Below are positions 23,356 through 34,265 of a DNA stretch of 64,000 bases, piece after piece. The notes under the pieces were generated by a model. It made no database searches and had not been told where the DNA came from. It was given only the letters and a program-made list of their open reading frames with translations. The stretch comes from Stenopsyche tienmushanensis (Eukaryota > Arthropoda > Insecta > Trichoptera > Stenopsychidae). The stretch spans positions 1,116,001-1,180,000 of the forward strand of contig WACJ01000007.1 of assembly GCA_008973525.1 (NCBI GenBank). Direction: 5' to 3'. Position 1 is the first letter of the stretch; each line of letters begins with the position of its first letter. The position numbers were made by a program, and so were the translations under genes.

Positions 23356-23960
23356 CTGGGGAGGGGAATCTTCGTAAGACACCACCATTCTGGTGGTAGT
23401 GTCAGATTTTTACTCACTAAACCTCTCCTGCTCTTCGACTGCCACCCTGCTACAAATTAAGTATTGCACAAGAGATGCAGCGATGTGTCCCTCTCGGGTT
23501 CTTCTGTCCCTGTTATTCGGTCAGGTCGAAATCAAATCAGCAATTGAGGATGTTTCCACTTGCCTTCTTCTCCTTATTCGTTCAGCGTCTTCTTTTTGCT
23601 GCATAATGGATCTTAAAGTATTTAATCTCGCAACCCCCGATCATCAGGGGTGAGGGCGCAAACTTCCCGCGTCTTGTGTAAAAGAGGGCCTCCGTTTTTT
23701 GAACAACGAGCTCCAGACCAGCTCCTGTCAGCCACTTCTTGGCCTTCCTCATCTCCGTGGATTCGTCCTCAGCAGTCCGTCGTACATTATGTTCCACAGG
23801 AGAGGTCAGGTTCGGGTATGGCGTCCAATTGCGATTGCGTTCATTCGCCATATCTGCGGTCTGAAAAGCGGACCGGTTGGACACACAGACCTTGTGTCCA
23901 CTCCTTCCTCTTTTAGGGCTTTTTGCTGTATTTTAGGGGATAACTTACATAATTGGCTTG
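23356..23960 (-). pseudogene. R1-like non-LTR fragment, second copy family member
   Basis: The minus strand (23884-23582) reads MRKAKKWLTGAGLELVVQKT, then EALFYTRRGKFAPSPLMIGG, the segment after the RT active site (..GLEL...KTEA.L...R......). The 3' tail GGGGAGGGGAATCTTCGTAA at about 23358 matches 5226-5248. The part at 23800-23940 matches the reverse complement of 29265-29400. The Y/F-A-D-D box itself is lost, so the element is dead. Confidence 0.68.
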
Positions 23961-24251
23961 CGCCAAATGAGGTCATGAACAAGTTTAGCCCATAAAAATG
24001 ATATATATCTTGCTAATATGTGCTGCTATCTTAGATATTTTTTTAGTTAGCAAGTAAAAAATTGTCATGAAATCAGCTTATAACTAAAAAATTACAACAA
24101 AGATCAAAACATCTTAGGAACTGACAATATTACAAATTTCAGTACTTCAGTATTTTTGGACAGAATGTGTCTTACAAATGAAATTTTAAAGACAGTTTTC
24201 AGTCCTTTTTCCAATCGTATAAGTAGCATCTGGACGTTTTACGATTTAGGA

Positions 24252-26983
24252 CATGGGTCGTCAACCTGGTCCGTACCGCCCACTAGTGGGCGGTAAGGGC
24301 TTTCGTGGTGGGCTGTGGGAGATTTTTGCTTTTACCCAAAAATCTTTGATAATTTCATTTCACAATTTTTATTTTTCGGCATAGCTTTCTTCATCCATCT
24401 ACTAAACATATTGCGATCGGATTACCTTTTTTCATTGCTACATTTAGAAAGTAACACGTGCCTAATTGCAAATTCTTAGAATTTCGTCCTGGGAACCTAG
24501 CGGACGCAGGCTGAAATGATGGCTTTATCTATGCGAAACGTATTAAAATAATGAGATGCGCAGCTGTTTTGGATAAGTAAGATGTATAGACCTTTCTTTA
24601 TTCAATACGACGATAATCCTTTGTAATTTTTGAGAAGTCAAGGTAATCTTACAAAAAAAAAAATAAGTCGAAATTACCGATAGTTAAATATTGACAAAAT
24701 TGTAGAAATTCTGGCAGTCCATCACATTATCACAAGCAGTACACATCGGTCTTCAACAAGCTTCGTTTCAAAACTCTTCGACGGTTTACTTCCAAATTCG
24801 CTTCACTTCGGGGAAACTTTCTGCCCGTGTGTCTTCAAAGAATCCTGACATCAAGAAATCCGTTCAAAACAAAGTGTAGTGTTTAATTGTAGGCAGTACC
24901 TACATATTTATATTCGTGATAAGCTAAAGTTAAATAACTTTTTTACAATAGTGTTCCCATGTCTCAAAAGAAAAAATATGCCCGTGGCTATTCGCCAGAA
25001 TACCTGCAGATGGGTTTCATCGAAGCACCTCATAATAAACTGCTTCCAATGTGTTTGCTGTGCCAGAAGACTTTTTCCAATGAAGCGATGAAGCCATGTC
25101 GGTTGAGAGACCATCTTGCTTCAAAGCATGCAGAATACCAAAATAAGTCAATTGGATATTTTCAAGAATTGTTTAAAAGATTTCAAAATCGTCCTACAAT
25201 GAAGACTTTGGTTCAAAAACAAAATGCAAAAAATGAAGATGGATTAATAGCATCATATCACATGTCAAATTTAATTGCAAAAACCGGCAAAAGCCATAAC
25301 ATTGGAGAAACCTTGATAATACCCTGCATAAAAGAATTCATAACCACTGTAATGCACCTGGATATACCTGATAGTTTAAAAACACTTCCCCTGAGTGATA
25401 CTACCGTTAGGAGAAGAATTGATGAAATGGCAATTAACGTTGAAAGAAAGCCTGTCACTATTCTACAAAACACTTCATTTTCCATACAACTGGATGAGTC
25501 TACTATTTTGGATAATAATTCTCTACTGATGGTCTATGTACGATACTTTGATGATAATAATGAACTCCAAGAAGAAATGTTATTCACTGTGAATCTAATT
25601 TCGGACACAAAGGGATTATCAATATTTAATGCTGTGAAAGTATACTTTGAAAAAAATAATATACCATTGACCAATATCATTGCATGTGCTACTGATGGAG
25701 CACCATCAATGATTGGATGTTATCGTGGATTCACTGCCTATTTGAAGAAAGAAGTGTCAAACGTTTTATGTGTTCATTGTGTGGTGCACAGACAACATCT
25801 CGTGGCTAAGACTTTAAGTGCAAGTCTACACTCATCGTTAAATATAATAATTAAGGCGGTCAATAAGATCAAATCTAATGCTAAAAATGATAGAATATTT
25901 CGACTTATGTGCGAGGACAATGACGAGCAATTTATCAGGCTGCTTTTACACACAGAAGTTCGTTGGCTCTCTAAAGGTGCATGCTTGTCTCGCTTTGTGG
26001 CATTATACGACAGTATCATGCAGTTTTTTGAGGAAAATCGAGAAGGAGAAATCTACCAACAATTGAAAATGGTTAAGCATGATGCTTTTTATTTGGCAGA
26101 TATTTTCAAACGATTTAATGAAATTAACCTGCAGCTTCAAGGTGCCAATAAAACACTGATTAGCTGTAAAAATACTGTGTCCTTATTTATTGAAAAACTT
26201 GAGATTCTCCATCGTAACCTTCTGAAGGGAGAATTTTATCAATTTCCCGAATTATTATCAATAAAAGAAGATATAACGCAAGAAGAAATCGAAAGGTTTA
26301 GTTGTCATATCACTGAATTAAAAATTGATATGAAAATAAGATTCAAAGATATTATAAATTTAGTGACATACAATTGGATGATAAATCCTTTCAACGTAAA
26401 TTTGGATGAGGTCGATGTAGTTTATCAAGAAGAGTTGTTGCAATTAAAATATGACGAGGAAAGCAAAAATGTTTTCAATATTTCGGGAAGCCAAAAACTT
26501 TGGCAAAATAAAAAAATGCCTGATTTGTATCCAAAAATGTGGGAAAAGATGAAAGATATTCTAATACCCTTTCCCACATCTTATCTCGTCGAAGCAGGTT
26601 TCAGTGTCGTGAATAACATCATGACAAAACAAAGAAATCGCCTCAAAATCACTGAAAGAGGAGATCTTCGATTGTTTTTAACGAAAATTGAACCAGATAT
26701 AAAATACTTTAAATATGATTTTTAAAATTTCTTGTTTTTCAGTATGTATATTTCTGGTTTTTTTTCAGTATGTATTTATATATACGTACTATTTTTTGTT
26801 GCAATAAAATGTTGGTGATAAAAACTTGTTTTTTTTCAAATCTCCCAAATTTTTCTTATAAATTTTTTTTCACTCATACTGGATTGAAAATATAGCTACA
26901 TATGTTGGTGGGCGGTAAGGAAATTTTAACCATGAAAAGTTAGCAAAAGTGGGCGGTAGGCATAAAAAGGTTGACGACCCCTG
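24252..26983 (+). mobile_element. complete hAT transposon (ZBED5/Buster-like), 2732 bp
   Basis: The TIRs are CATGGGTCGTCAACCTGGTC at the left and, as reverse complement, CAGGGGTCGTCAACCTTTTT at the right. The GGGCGG motif recurs just inside both ends (24283-24294 and 26951-26956, also 26909-26914). The element is flanked by a perfect 8-bp target duplication ATTTAGGA (24244-24251 and 26984-26991), the hAT hallmark. It encodes one uninterrupted transposase. An AATAAA at about 26803 follows the gene. Perfect TSDs and an open frame suggest recent insertion. It sits in older repeat DNA with piggyBac-like character on its right. Confidence 0.92.
24959..26725 (+). CDS. hAT transposase with BED zinc finger (ZBED5/SCAND3-like)
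   Basis: A single exon of 588 residues. The N-terminal BED-type zinc finger has Cys32, Cys35, His52 and His57 (MCLLCQKTFS...RDHLASKH). The RNase H-like core has Asp179 in SFSIQLDEST and Asp246 in ACATDGAPSM. The C-x-x-H-like motif is CVHCVVHRQH at 271-280 and the conserved Trp is at 336 (EVRWLSKG). The C-terminal hAT dimerisation segment contains the catalytic Glu545 (VEAGFSVVNNIMTKQRNRL). All the catalytic residues I expect are present and there is no stop or frameshift. It cuts and pastes its own element and gives 8-bp duplications. The upstream 700 bp within the element may hold its promoter. Relatives were domesticated in mammals (ZBED5, SCAND3), but here the gene lies inside its own TIRs and so is a transposon gene. 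Confidence 0.93.
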   Translation: MSQKKKYARGYSPEYLQMGFIEAPHNKLLPMCLLCQKTFSNEAMKPCRLRDHLASKHAEYQNKSIGYFQELFKRFQNRPTMKTLVQKQNAKNEDGLIASYHMSNLIAKTGKSHNIGETLIIPCIKEFITTVMHLDIPDSLKTLPLSDTTVRRRIDEMAINVERKPVTILQNTSFSIQLDESTILDNNSLLMVYVRYFDDNNELQEEMLFTVNLISDTKGLSIFNAVKVYFEKNNIPLTNIIACATDGAPSMIGCYRGFTAYLKKEVSNVLCVHCVVHRQHLVAKTLSASLHSSLNIIIKAVNKIKSNAKNDRIFRLMCEDNDEQFIRLLLHTEVRWLSKGACLSRFVALYDSIMQFFEENREGEIYQQLKMVKHDAFYLADIFKRFNEINLQLQGANKTLISCKNTVSLFIEKLEILHRNLLKGEFYQFPELLSIKEDITQEEIERFSCHITELKIDMKIRFKDIINLVTYNWMINPFNVNLDEVDVVYQEELLQLKYDEESKNVFNISGSQKLWQNKKMPDLYPKMWEKMKDILIPFPTSYLVEAGFSVVNNIMTKQRNRLKITERGDLRLFLTKIEPDIKYFKYDF

Positions 26984-26991
26984 ATTTAGGA

Positions 26992-27466
26992 TAACAACAA
27001 TGACAAAATACGACGTAACTGGTTCTTTATGCTGTAACTGATATTCTGGCTGTCCATGTATTTCCTTCAAAATATCAATTTTTCTCTTTGGATCAATGGA
27101 AAAAAATGCATTATCTGTTTCATGATGTGATGTAAATGGTGCTACCAAGTCGAAACCTATTTTTCTAATATATTTGTTCCTGTTCAGTTGTTTTTTCGGG
27201 TTCGAGGTTACTCCAAAGTGCAAATCCATTAGAGGAACAATTATTCAATATTGCTGACACACTTTTGTCCCTTCATTATTGTTGAAATATTCACCGAAAT
27301 CTCAGTTCCTACGGGAGCTATAACCCTGCAAATCCATCCCTTGCCGCAGCTTGCATCGTTCTGAGAATACGTATCAGCGTGTTATTATAGCATAGGTTTA
27401 AGAATAAAAACCGAAATGGTATGCTCCTGGGTCAAATTTGACCCACGATACCATTTAAGGGTTAAA
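26992..27466 (-). mobile_element. probable end of a decayed piggyBac-like element interrupted by the hAT
   Basis: On the minus strand it begins TTAACCCTTAAATGGTATCG (near 27466) and runs into an inverted repeat, GGGTCAAATTTGACCC at 27429-27444, nested in ATGGTAT...ATACCAT. A 119-codon minus frame (27229-26870) contains RKIGFDLVAPF, which faintly recalls a piggyBac C-terminal region, and its last third lies within the hAT end. I found no matching opposite end. Confidence 0.35.
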
Positions 27467-28465
27467 ACAAAATAACACATTTTCAATATCATCGCAAAAC
27501 AATAATTTTGTAAAACAAAACTTCAATCAATATAAACCACAAATTTAATAATAAGTTTATAAATAAATATGAATAAACAGTCCAAACCACAATTTTTTCA
27601 AATGAAAAGCAATTCATAACATAATTGTTAACCATGCTTCATTGGATTATTGTTTCTGGAGCTAACCCATTGGCGTCACATGCCGTAAATCTTTTTAACC
27701 CCTCGCCGCGCATATGCTTAGTCACGGATTTCAGATTTAATCACATGCAACAAAATTTGAATGTTAACACTTGTCGCCGGGCTCGGGTCGTTAACTGCAC
27801 CTGACCCAACATTGCTCACTTTTAACACATTTGCATATTCACGCATTCAATTTACATGGACGATGATCGATAGCAGCAATCCGCTTTGCCGAAGGAAATT
27901 AACACCGTCCCATATATTGTGCGGACATATTAAAAGCAACAACCCTATGACGCCCCTAACTGAGCCATGAATTAAATTAGCATACTTTGGGCGATGGCTC
28001 GATTGACTCTAAAAATATACAACCAAATGTTTTTAATACCTACGGTAATAAATTTAACAATGAGATAATCCTGTTTGAATTCGACGACTGAAAGAATACA
28101 TGGATTAAATTTTTCGTGTATGCTCAATGAAGCACCCCTTTTCTGCATCATGGTCTGTCTTTGCAATGATCGTCGATTATGGAATTATCAATCTGATGTA
28201 ATATCATAGCTTGCTGAATTCACTCATTTCCTGCAAGTCAACATTATCCAAAATATGTTCTCCGAATCCCGAAAATATTTCATGGACTTCCAAAAAAGTA
28301 CCCGACCTAACGTATAGATGGCGGTTGTGGTTTTTAAAAAAATACTATAATAGAAAGCGTCTACCTTATAAAGTTTAAGTTTCAAGACAATATGTTGTTT
28401 AGTATTTGTTTGGTAATTATCAATAGTGAACGTTCTCAGTGAATTTGTAAACATGAAAAAAGTCA
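27467..28465. other. intergenic with TTAA-type terminal motif at 27697
   Basis: TTAACCCCTCGCCGCGCATA at about 27697 looks like another piggyBac-type end, and GGGTCGTTAA near 27785 could be its partner. No protein is recognised in the rest. Confidence 0.3.
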
Positions 28466-28469
28466 TCGT

Positions 28470-29010
28470 TATCTAATAAAATACATTTATTTGAAAGGTC
28501 TCAGTCTAAGTAATATCAAATCCGAGCTAAGTTCTATTCTCGGGGAGTCTGTTCCTTCGTTTACAACAGTAAGATGTTGGGTGGCTGAATTTAAACGAGG
28601 CCGTACGAGCTACCAAGACAAACGGCACAGTGGTCGACCAAATGAGGTAACCACCTCAGAAATGGTGAAAAAATCCATAAAACAGTATTGGATGACCGTC
28701 GACTCTAAGTACGTAAACTAGCAGACATGGTAGGCCTTTCAAAAATTGCCGTACATTGCATATTGATTGAAAATTTGAATATGAGAAAGCTGTGCGCATG
28801 GTGGATGCCGCGTTTGCTCACAATAGAACAAAAACAGCGCCATAATGATGTTTCAATCGAGTGTTTGGCGATGTTTCACAGCAATAAGGCCGAGTTTTTG
28901 CATCAATTCATAACCATGGATGAAACATTGGTCCATCATTTCACATCTGAGACAAAGGAGCATGGGATCCTCCACTGACCTGAGCTGTTTATTGGTCCCG
29001 TTATTCGGGA
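28470..29010 (+). pseudogene. mariner-type transposase 5' half
   Basis: Frame 28491-28721 reads SFTTVRCWVAEFKRGRTSYQ DKRHSGRPNEV, the helix-turn-helix region and its S-G-R-P linker. After a shift of frame (28727-28978) it reads IENLNMRKLCAWWMPRLLT, then IEQKQRHN and TMDETLVHHFTSETKEH, where mariners have (G/M)-D-E-(S/T)-x-V. The C-terminal catalytic half is absent; R1-like sequence follows from about 29080. The element is dead. Confidence 0.75.
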
Positions 29011-29079
29011 GCACTCAACAAAAATGCACAGCAAGGTGCAAAATATAAATTTAATGCCCATGTCCGCAAAGACACGCTC

Positions 29080-29420
29080 ATTCTCAACTTCGAGTAGCCA
29101 CTTGCGCCTTGAGCGCGGAGGAGAAACTAGCTAGATTTTATAACTTAAAACTAAAAAAAATAGCTGAGATAACAGCTGAAATTAGTAAGGTTCCCTCGCA
29201 GCCTCCTATGTAAATTAGCCCCTGAAGGAGCTTCCGTGGTCGTACAGACACATTTATCCCCGAAAATGCCGCAAAAAAAACCCTAAAAGAGGACGTAGTG
29301 ACCACAGCGTCTGTGTGTCTAACCAGTCCGCTTTTCGGACCGCTGGCGTCACGAATGAACGCCTCGCGATCGGACGCCATACCCGAACATGTCTACAGAA
29401 CGATTACAAACTCTCATTAC
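29080..29420 (-). repeat. R1-like non-LTR fragment (family of 23800-23940)
   Basis: The reverse complement of 29265-29400 (GTTCGGGTATGGCGTCCGAT, AAAAGCGGACTGGTTAGACA) matches 23811-23940. No RT motif is left in this copy. Confidence 0.55.
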
Positions 29421-29689
29421 AAAACGAAGTTGTCCAAAGAAGACTGATCGGACTGATTGTTTAAATTTTACAATCGGTTGAAAATATTGTTGTCTTTATT
29501 TTATTGCGCGCTTATGCCAGCTGGGTCGGCTCCATTGTTTAAGCAATAACAAAGAAAAAAAAGGATTAAACAACTTAGTTAATATTATAAAAACGGGCAG
29601 AGTCAATCTGTGGTGTTTCATGTAAAGTAGAATGGTCGAGTAAAATAAAAACCATGTACAACCGGGTCGGTATTCTGCGTTTTGCGCCC

Positions 29690-29990
29690 CTAGTCCATTT
29701 ATGTACACCCCATTGTTACGGCCCTGGCGGAGAATGTCTTGCACGTTGGATTTGGAGAGAAACAGAGACGAAGAGATTATCTTGCAGGTTGGAGACTGTG
29801 AATGGGAGACAAAGACGGAGAGAGTATGTTGCGTACATCGTACATACATAAAAGACAACGATTGACATATTGTTTTCATCGTTATTCTTGCACATGGGAT
29901 TGCAAACAAAAAATAATCCTAAAGCTACAGAGACTGTTTTAACGATGTTTTCGCCTGCCTTTATTATGATGAAGTTCTTAAGTACCAAAA
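29690..29990 (+). repeat. TTAA MITE family fragment
   Basis: GAATGTCTTGCACGTTGGAT, then GAGAGAAACAGAGACG and GGAGACTGTGAATGGGAGAC, resemble 30515-30600 and 55525-55565. Terminal sequences are not clear. Confidence 0.45.
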
Positions 29991-30464
29991 AGTAATTAAA
30001 TAATCAGCGTCGACGAAGTCATAACTCGACATCGAGTATAAACAAGCACTCTTCGCAACCGGCATCGGCTGCACGTTTACTATTCTGCATTGGAGTTTTA
30101 CAACGTTTAAGGTGCATTAAATGTGTTTGTTGGCTTTTTTCGGCAATAAAAACCCAAATAACTCATTTTATGACAGAATCAAAACAAACATGGCGCGTCG
30201 GCGGAAGCATTCTGGATAAACAAACGTCTTCTCGCCTAACGTCTGCTTTATTCTCTGCTGCTTGATATTTTTATTGATCCTGGACCGAATTGGAAGGCAT
30301 CTATGCAGGCAATATTTCTTGGCCATTGTGTCATCAAATACGTTTAATTGGTCGTTACCATTCAATGACGGCCTTCTTTCATCTTGAATATATTAGCATA
30401 GTCATATTAAATGTAATTATCATAAATCGGAATTACAATTGTCATTTTAAAAAATATTGCATTT

Positions 30465-30965
30465 AACCTGTATGGTAGGATGATCGCGTATTTGCGATCG
30501 AATTCCTGTGATTCAGAAAGAGCATTCTTGTACGTTGAGCTCGGAGAGAGACAGAGACGCATGAAACAGAGACGGAAAGCTTCCTGTGTACATCGCACGA
30601 TTGTATAGATTGTTAACCCAAATTAATCGACTAATAATGATATAATGAATCGATTTCAAGTGTATTGTTTATGTTTACTTGAAGAAATAACCTAATATTT
30701 TGTGCTATCGACAGTGTTTATTTATTTAACTCGTTCGTCGCTGCATCCGCTAAATATGCGCTTCTCCGAAAAGTGAATCCAGCGTCTCATTGTTACGTAT
30801 TTCTATAACGACTTGCAAATGTTAGCTTCACGAATGTCTTTCTATAATGTTTTCCAGATGACAACTCTCTAAATATAAGATTCATATGCGCTGCTGCGGT
30901 CCTGACAGATAAGTGGATTTGTATGGATGATAAGTGGCGGATAAGCAAATATTCAAAGGGTTAAA
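30465..30965 (+). mobile_element. TTAA-flanked piggyBac-like MITE, forward copy
   Basis: The element is bounded by TTAACCTGTATGG on the left and CAAAGGGTTAA on the right. Inside, CAGAAAGAGCATTCTTGTAC with CAGAGAC repeats, then ATAATGAATCGATTTCAAGT and TGACAGATAAGTGGATTTGT, recur at 31884-32379 (inverted) and 55500-55812. Non-coding. Confidence 0.62.
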
Positions 30966-31025
30966 TGTCATAGCAGATCTCAGACGTAATCGATCTCCAT
31001 ATGATTTTTTTCTGTTTGAATGGTA

Positions 31026-31649
31026 CTGTAGACCCGTGATAATCCGACAAACGTTTTGCAAGACAGTGTCGGATTGTCCAATTTGTCGGACTATAGAGTA
31101 TTGCCCCCAACTTCTTTTAGTCCAGAGTTTTTAGTAAGGAATACTTGTAATCCGTAAAATTATAAGATGTACATAGATAATGCTTCATATTATGGAATTA
31201 ACGTCATAAACATAATGGCCATAACAGTTTTAAAAAATAAAAACCTGTTGCTATCATCAAATGTATTCTATGACGATTTTTGAAGCGTTTTAACTATCCC
31301 TTGCTAGTTAAAACAACTTTGATTTCATGGACAATATGAGCAAAATGTGTATGCCTGTTTCTTTCCTGAAGAAACCACATGTATAGAGATTCCGCCAGCA
31401 CAATCAATTCTGGAAACGAATCAATGTTCTAGTAGTTCTTTTTTGTATCATAAATTGTGGATCGTTCTACGTCGTTCTCACTTGCCAACTTACAAAAATA
31501 TTAATTACGATTTAGGCGGTCAAGAATCACACTTTTGCAATATTTACATTAACATAGTTTTACCATACATATGCGCTATACATGTATTGGGATGTCGGAC
31601 TACATAGGGCGCCGGATTAGACCGGGGCCGGATTACCGTGGGTCTGTTG
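31026..31649. mobile_element. TA-flanked pogo/Tigger-like non-autonomous element
   Basis: The left end CTGTAGACCCGTGATAATCC pairs with the right end (reverse complement CAACAGACCCACGGTAATCC), with TA immediately outside both. Length 624 bp. The 86-codon frame at 31347-31607 shows no transposase motif. Subterminal CCGGATTAGACCGGGGCCGG is shared with 55154-55384. This is the longest copy of this family in the window. Confidence 0.82.
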
Positions 31650-31883
31650 TAATGATGATCATAGTCCAAATGCACATTTTTCTGTTGGTCAAATTCAGAA
31701 CTCCCCATTCTGTACTATTACAATTATTTTTACCGAATAATTGATCAAATGCAACCGAAACAAATATCTATGCAGCTATATTAATAATTATTACTTATTA
31801 CGAGATAATACTTTCGTGAATTACGCCATTTATTTGTTTTATAGGGATTTGTTGAAATTATTGTGAGTGACCAAAAACTACGT

Positions 31884-32379
31884 TTAACCTTTTCGTTAGT
31901 GAGCAAATTTAAAATCGATGAAGTCGTTGATATCATAATCGCTTTACACCGATTACTTTCTGTCAGCTCCTAATCAGCGTAAGACAATCTTCAATTCGAG
32001 GCAGAGTCAATTGTAAATAAACATTTGATAACATACAAGATCGCGTCATTTCTTTACATAAACAATGCACAAAAAATCGATTCATTTGCTCCTCCTTTAG
32101 AAGGAAATGATAATTGAACAAAGACTCATTCAACACGCAGCGAAGTTAAAAAAACAAGCATTGTCGATAGCTCGCAATTTTCGATCATTTCTTTGCGTAA
32201 ACAAATAACACACTTGAAATCGAAATGATTATAAGTCGATAAATTTGGGCTTAACGATCTATACAATCATGCGAGGAACTATCCGTCTCAGTCTCCCGAA
32301 CTGCGCTAAGTTCTCTCTGTCTCTGTCCACCTCGGAGCTTCAATGCACAAGAGTGCTCTTTCTGAATAGTGAAGGTTAA
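31884..32379 (-). mobile_element. TTAA-flanked piggyBac-like MITE, reverse copy
   Basis: TTAACCTTTTCGTTAGTGAG on the left pairs with TTAACCTTCACTATTCAGAA on the right (reverse complement). Both TTAA sites are kept. Length 496 bp. Parallel to 7694-8147 at about 88% by eye. Confidence 0.72.
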
Positions 32380-32499
32380 GACTATGGGCAAATGCGTGCG
32401 AAGTTTCTCCATATGTAATGCGTTAATTAGTTTATTATCAATAGGGTAAAAAGGATAGAAATCACGTATGAAATTAAAATGGGACTCTTCTGGATTATA

Positions 32500-33180
32500 A
32501 AAAAATCTTGAACACGAATGATCATGACAAGCAATTTACGTCAATCGCTTGTCGCTCATTATAATTTTAACAAGAGCTATTTATGCTAACGCCTCTTCGT
32601 TTCCTTAAATGGCTAGCAGCATGCTTATTTTATTATTATATTCAGAATGATAGCCAGGCTGTAGATCCATTACGGCCCTGACAATGGGCAGAACCATATT
32701 GCTCAATAATCTTTTGGTGAACACTCATGCTAAAGACGCTTGGGTGCGTGAATGGAATTGAAAATCATCAAATAATACATTCATATTTGTTCTGCCGAGT
32801 TCAAGTTTTTTTCCAAATAATCCGCAGAGAAGTGCCATTTCGGAGAAGAATACAAGTATCGGAGTGGCATTTCAAACAACACGTGTAATATCGACAGTTC
32901 TCAAGAGCTTTGCATTTATTTGCTCATAATTATAAAGCGTTCGACACTTGGCATTTGCCATTCAGAAAAACTAGATAAGGGTTCTTGCGCAAAGGTTTTC
33001 TCAACCCTGCCGAAATTAAATTTTAATACTCGGCACGATTTGCATATGCTCGGGAGCCATTGGGGGAGCATTGATTCCGAGGAATTCAACGTATGAGGGT
33101 TGCATTGGGGGCGATGTAAAAAATAATGATGAAGGGCGGAGGAGAAGAAATCCCCTTTGATCCCTTTCTAATTTAGGATA
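32500..33180. promoter_or_regulatory. unique-looking, mixed-composition noncoding block
   Basis: The sequence is clearly less AT-rich than its surroundings and matches none of the repeats here. It has no long frame. Octamer-like ATTTGCATATG lies near 33040 and CACGTG-like text (ACACGTGT) near 32880. Such blocks in gene-poor insect DNA are often enhancers; that role is inferred only. Confidence 0.3.
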
Positions 33181-33529
33181 ATAGAAAAAAAATCGATTTA
33201 AACTATAAACGTTTACTTAGTAAAACAATCGTGATTACAAACATTTAATTGATTTCTCTTTTATTCATTTTCAAAAATCATATCAATGTTTTCTGCTTTT
33301 GCAAACAAAAATAGTCTAAGTCCTTGTTGAAAACAGCTGTTGTAATGCTAATAATTTCAACATAATTGCGAAGTGTATAATTAATTAACAAACACGTTCG
33401 TACTGCATATGGCATGATTATTTTGTTCCATAAAATTACCGTGTAATATAAAATCGTGTTGTATGAGGCTTGAAGTTCCTTCGGAATAAAATAATGCTTT
33501 TATAAAAATTGCATTACAGCGATAAAGTG

Positions 33530-33850
33530 TTACTTAGGAAGCGGGGGCGCTCTCGGGGGCAGAGTTCCCGGGTGGCTCCCCGGCTATGGCCGCACTAACT
33601 GCACGGGTACGTTCTTCTATCGGATTATGTACAGCCGGACGAATAGATGGGGTGGACGGGCATCGAACGAAAAGATTTGGCTGCGGAAAGGACGTCTTCC
33701 CGCAACCAAGGTCAACCACCGACTCCCGCCTCCTGCGCGTCACTACCCAACCGGCAACGGTGCACGCGCAATAAGCTATCGGTCGGTAATTGCAGGTGCA
33801 ATGTACCCGCAGCGCCACAGAAGATGGCGCTGTTAATGTAGCACATTGCA
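33530..33850. promoter_or_regulatory. CpG-rich island of about 320 bp
   Basis: This is the most GC- and CpG-rich stretch of the window (GCGGGGGCGCTCTCGGGGGC, CCGCAACCAAGG, CCGGCAACGGTGCACGCG). Several frames stay open on both strands only because stop codons are rare in GC-rich DNA; none gives recognisable protein. It ends in two similar units around AGAAGATGGCGCTGTTAATG and AGAAGATGTCGCTGCTAATC. It could be a promoter, an untranslated first exon or an enhancer of an unrecognised transcript. Confidence 0.4.
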
Positions 33851-34164
33851 TCTGAAGAGAGACAGAAGATGTCGCTGCTAATCTGGAAAATTAAATCTGC
33901 TTAGATTAACAGCTCTATTGCATGGGATTATTTAATCGCCCACGCTATAAAACCATGGAAATCTTTGTAATTTTAAAATTAATTTTAAGTTGGCCAATCA
34001 AAATATCGTTTTATTTATAAAATTACCGTTTCGTGGTTGCGGACTAGTTTCAGATAAGAAAATCTATTTGAAAGGGTGTCATGTTACCCTTCATAAGATT
34101 ATACAGAAGAGCGTAGGGATCCGCTTCAAAAGAAACTAAACGTAAACCGTTATTGCTGTGCATC

Positions 34165-34265
34165 GAGTTTCTGCATCAAACCGAGTGGTGAGCGAGAGTC
34201 ACCTCTCGAGTTGCGGCATTAAATCATACGGTGAGTGCGAGTCACGTCTCGAGTGCATCTAGCAT
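34165..34265. repeat. two-unit imperfect tandem repeat
   Basis: GGTGAGCGAGAGTCACCTCT CGAGT (34187-34211) is repeated as GGTGAGTGCGAGTCACGTCT CGAGT (34230-34254), spaced about 43 bp. Each unit contains an internal GTGA..TCAC inverted motif and CTCGAG. Confidence 0.55.

Noticed and set aside
25774..26019. Minus-strand frames within the hAT transposase
   Set aside because: These are shadows of the intact 588-codon gene.
33534..33851. 105-codon minus frame and three plus frames in the CpG island
   Set aside because: All are open at once on both strands, as expected from GC-rich DNA; none has a motif.
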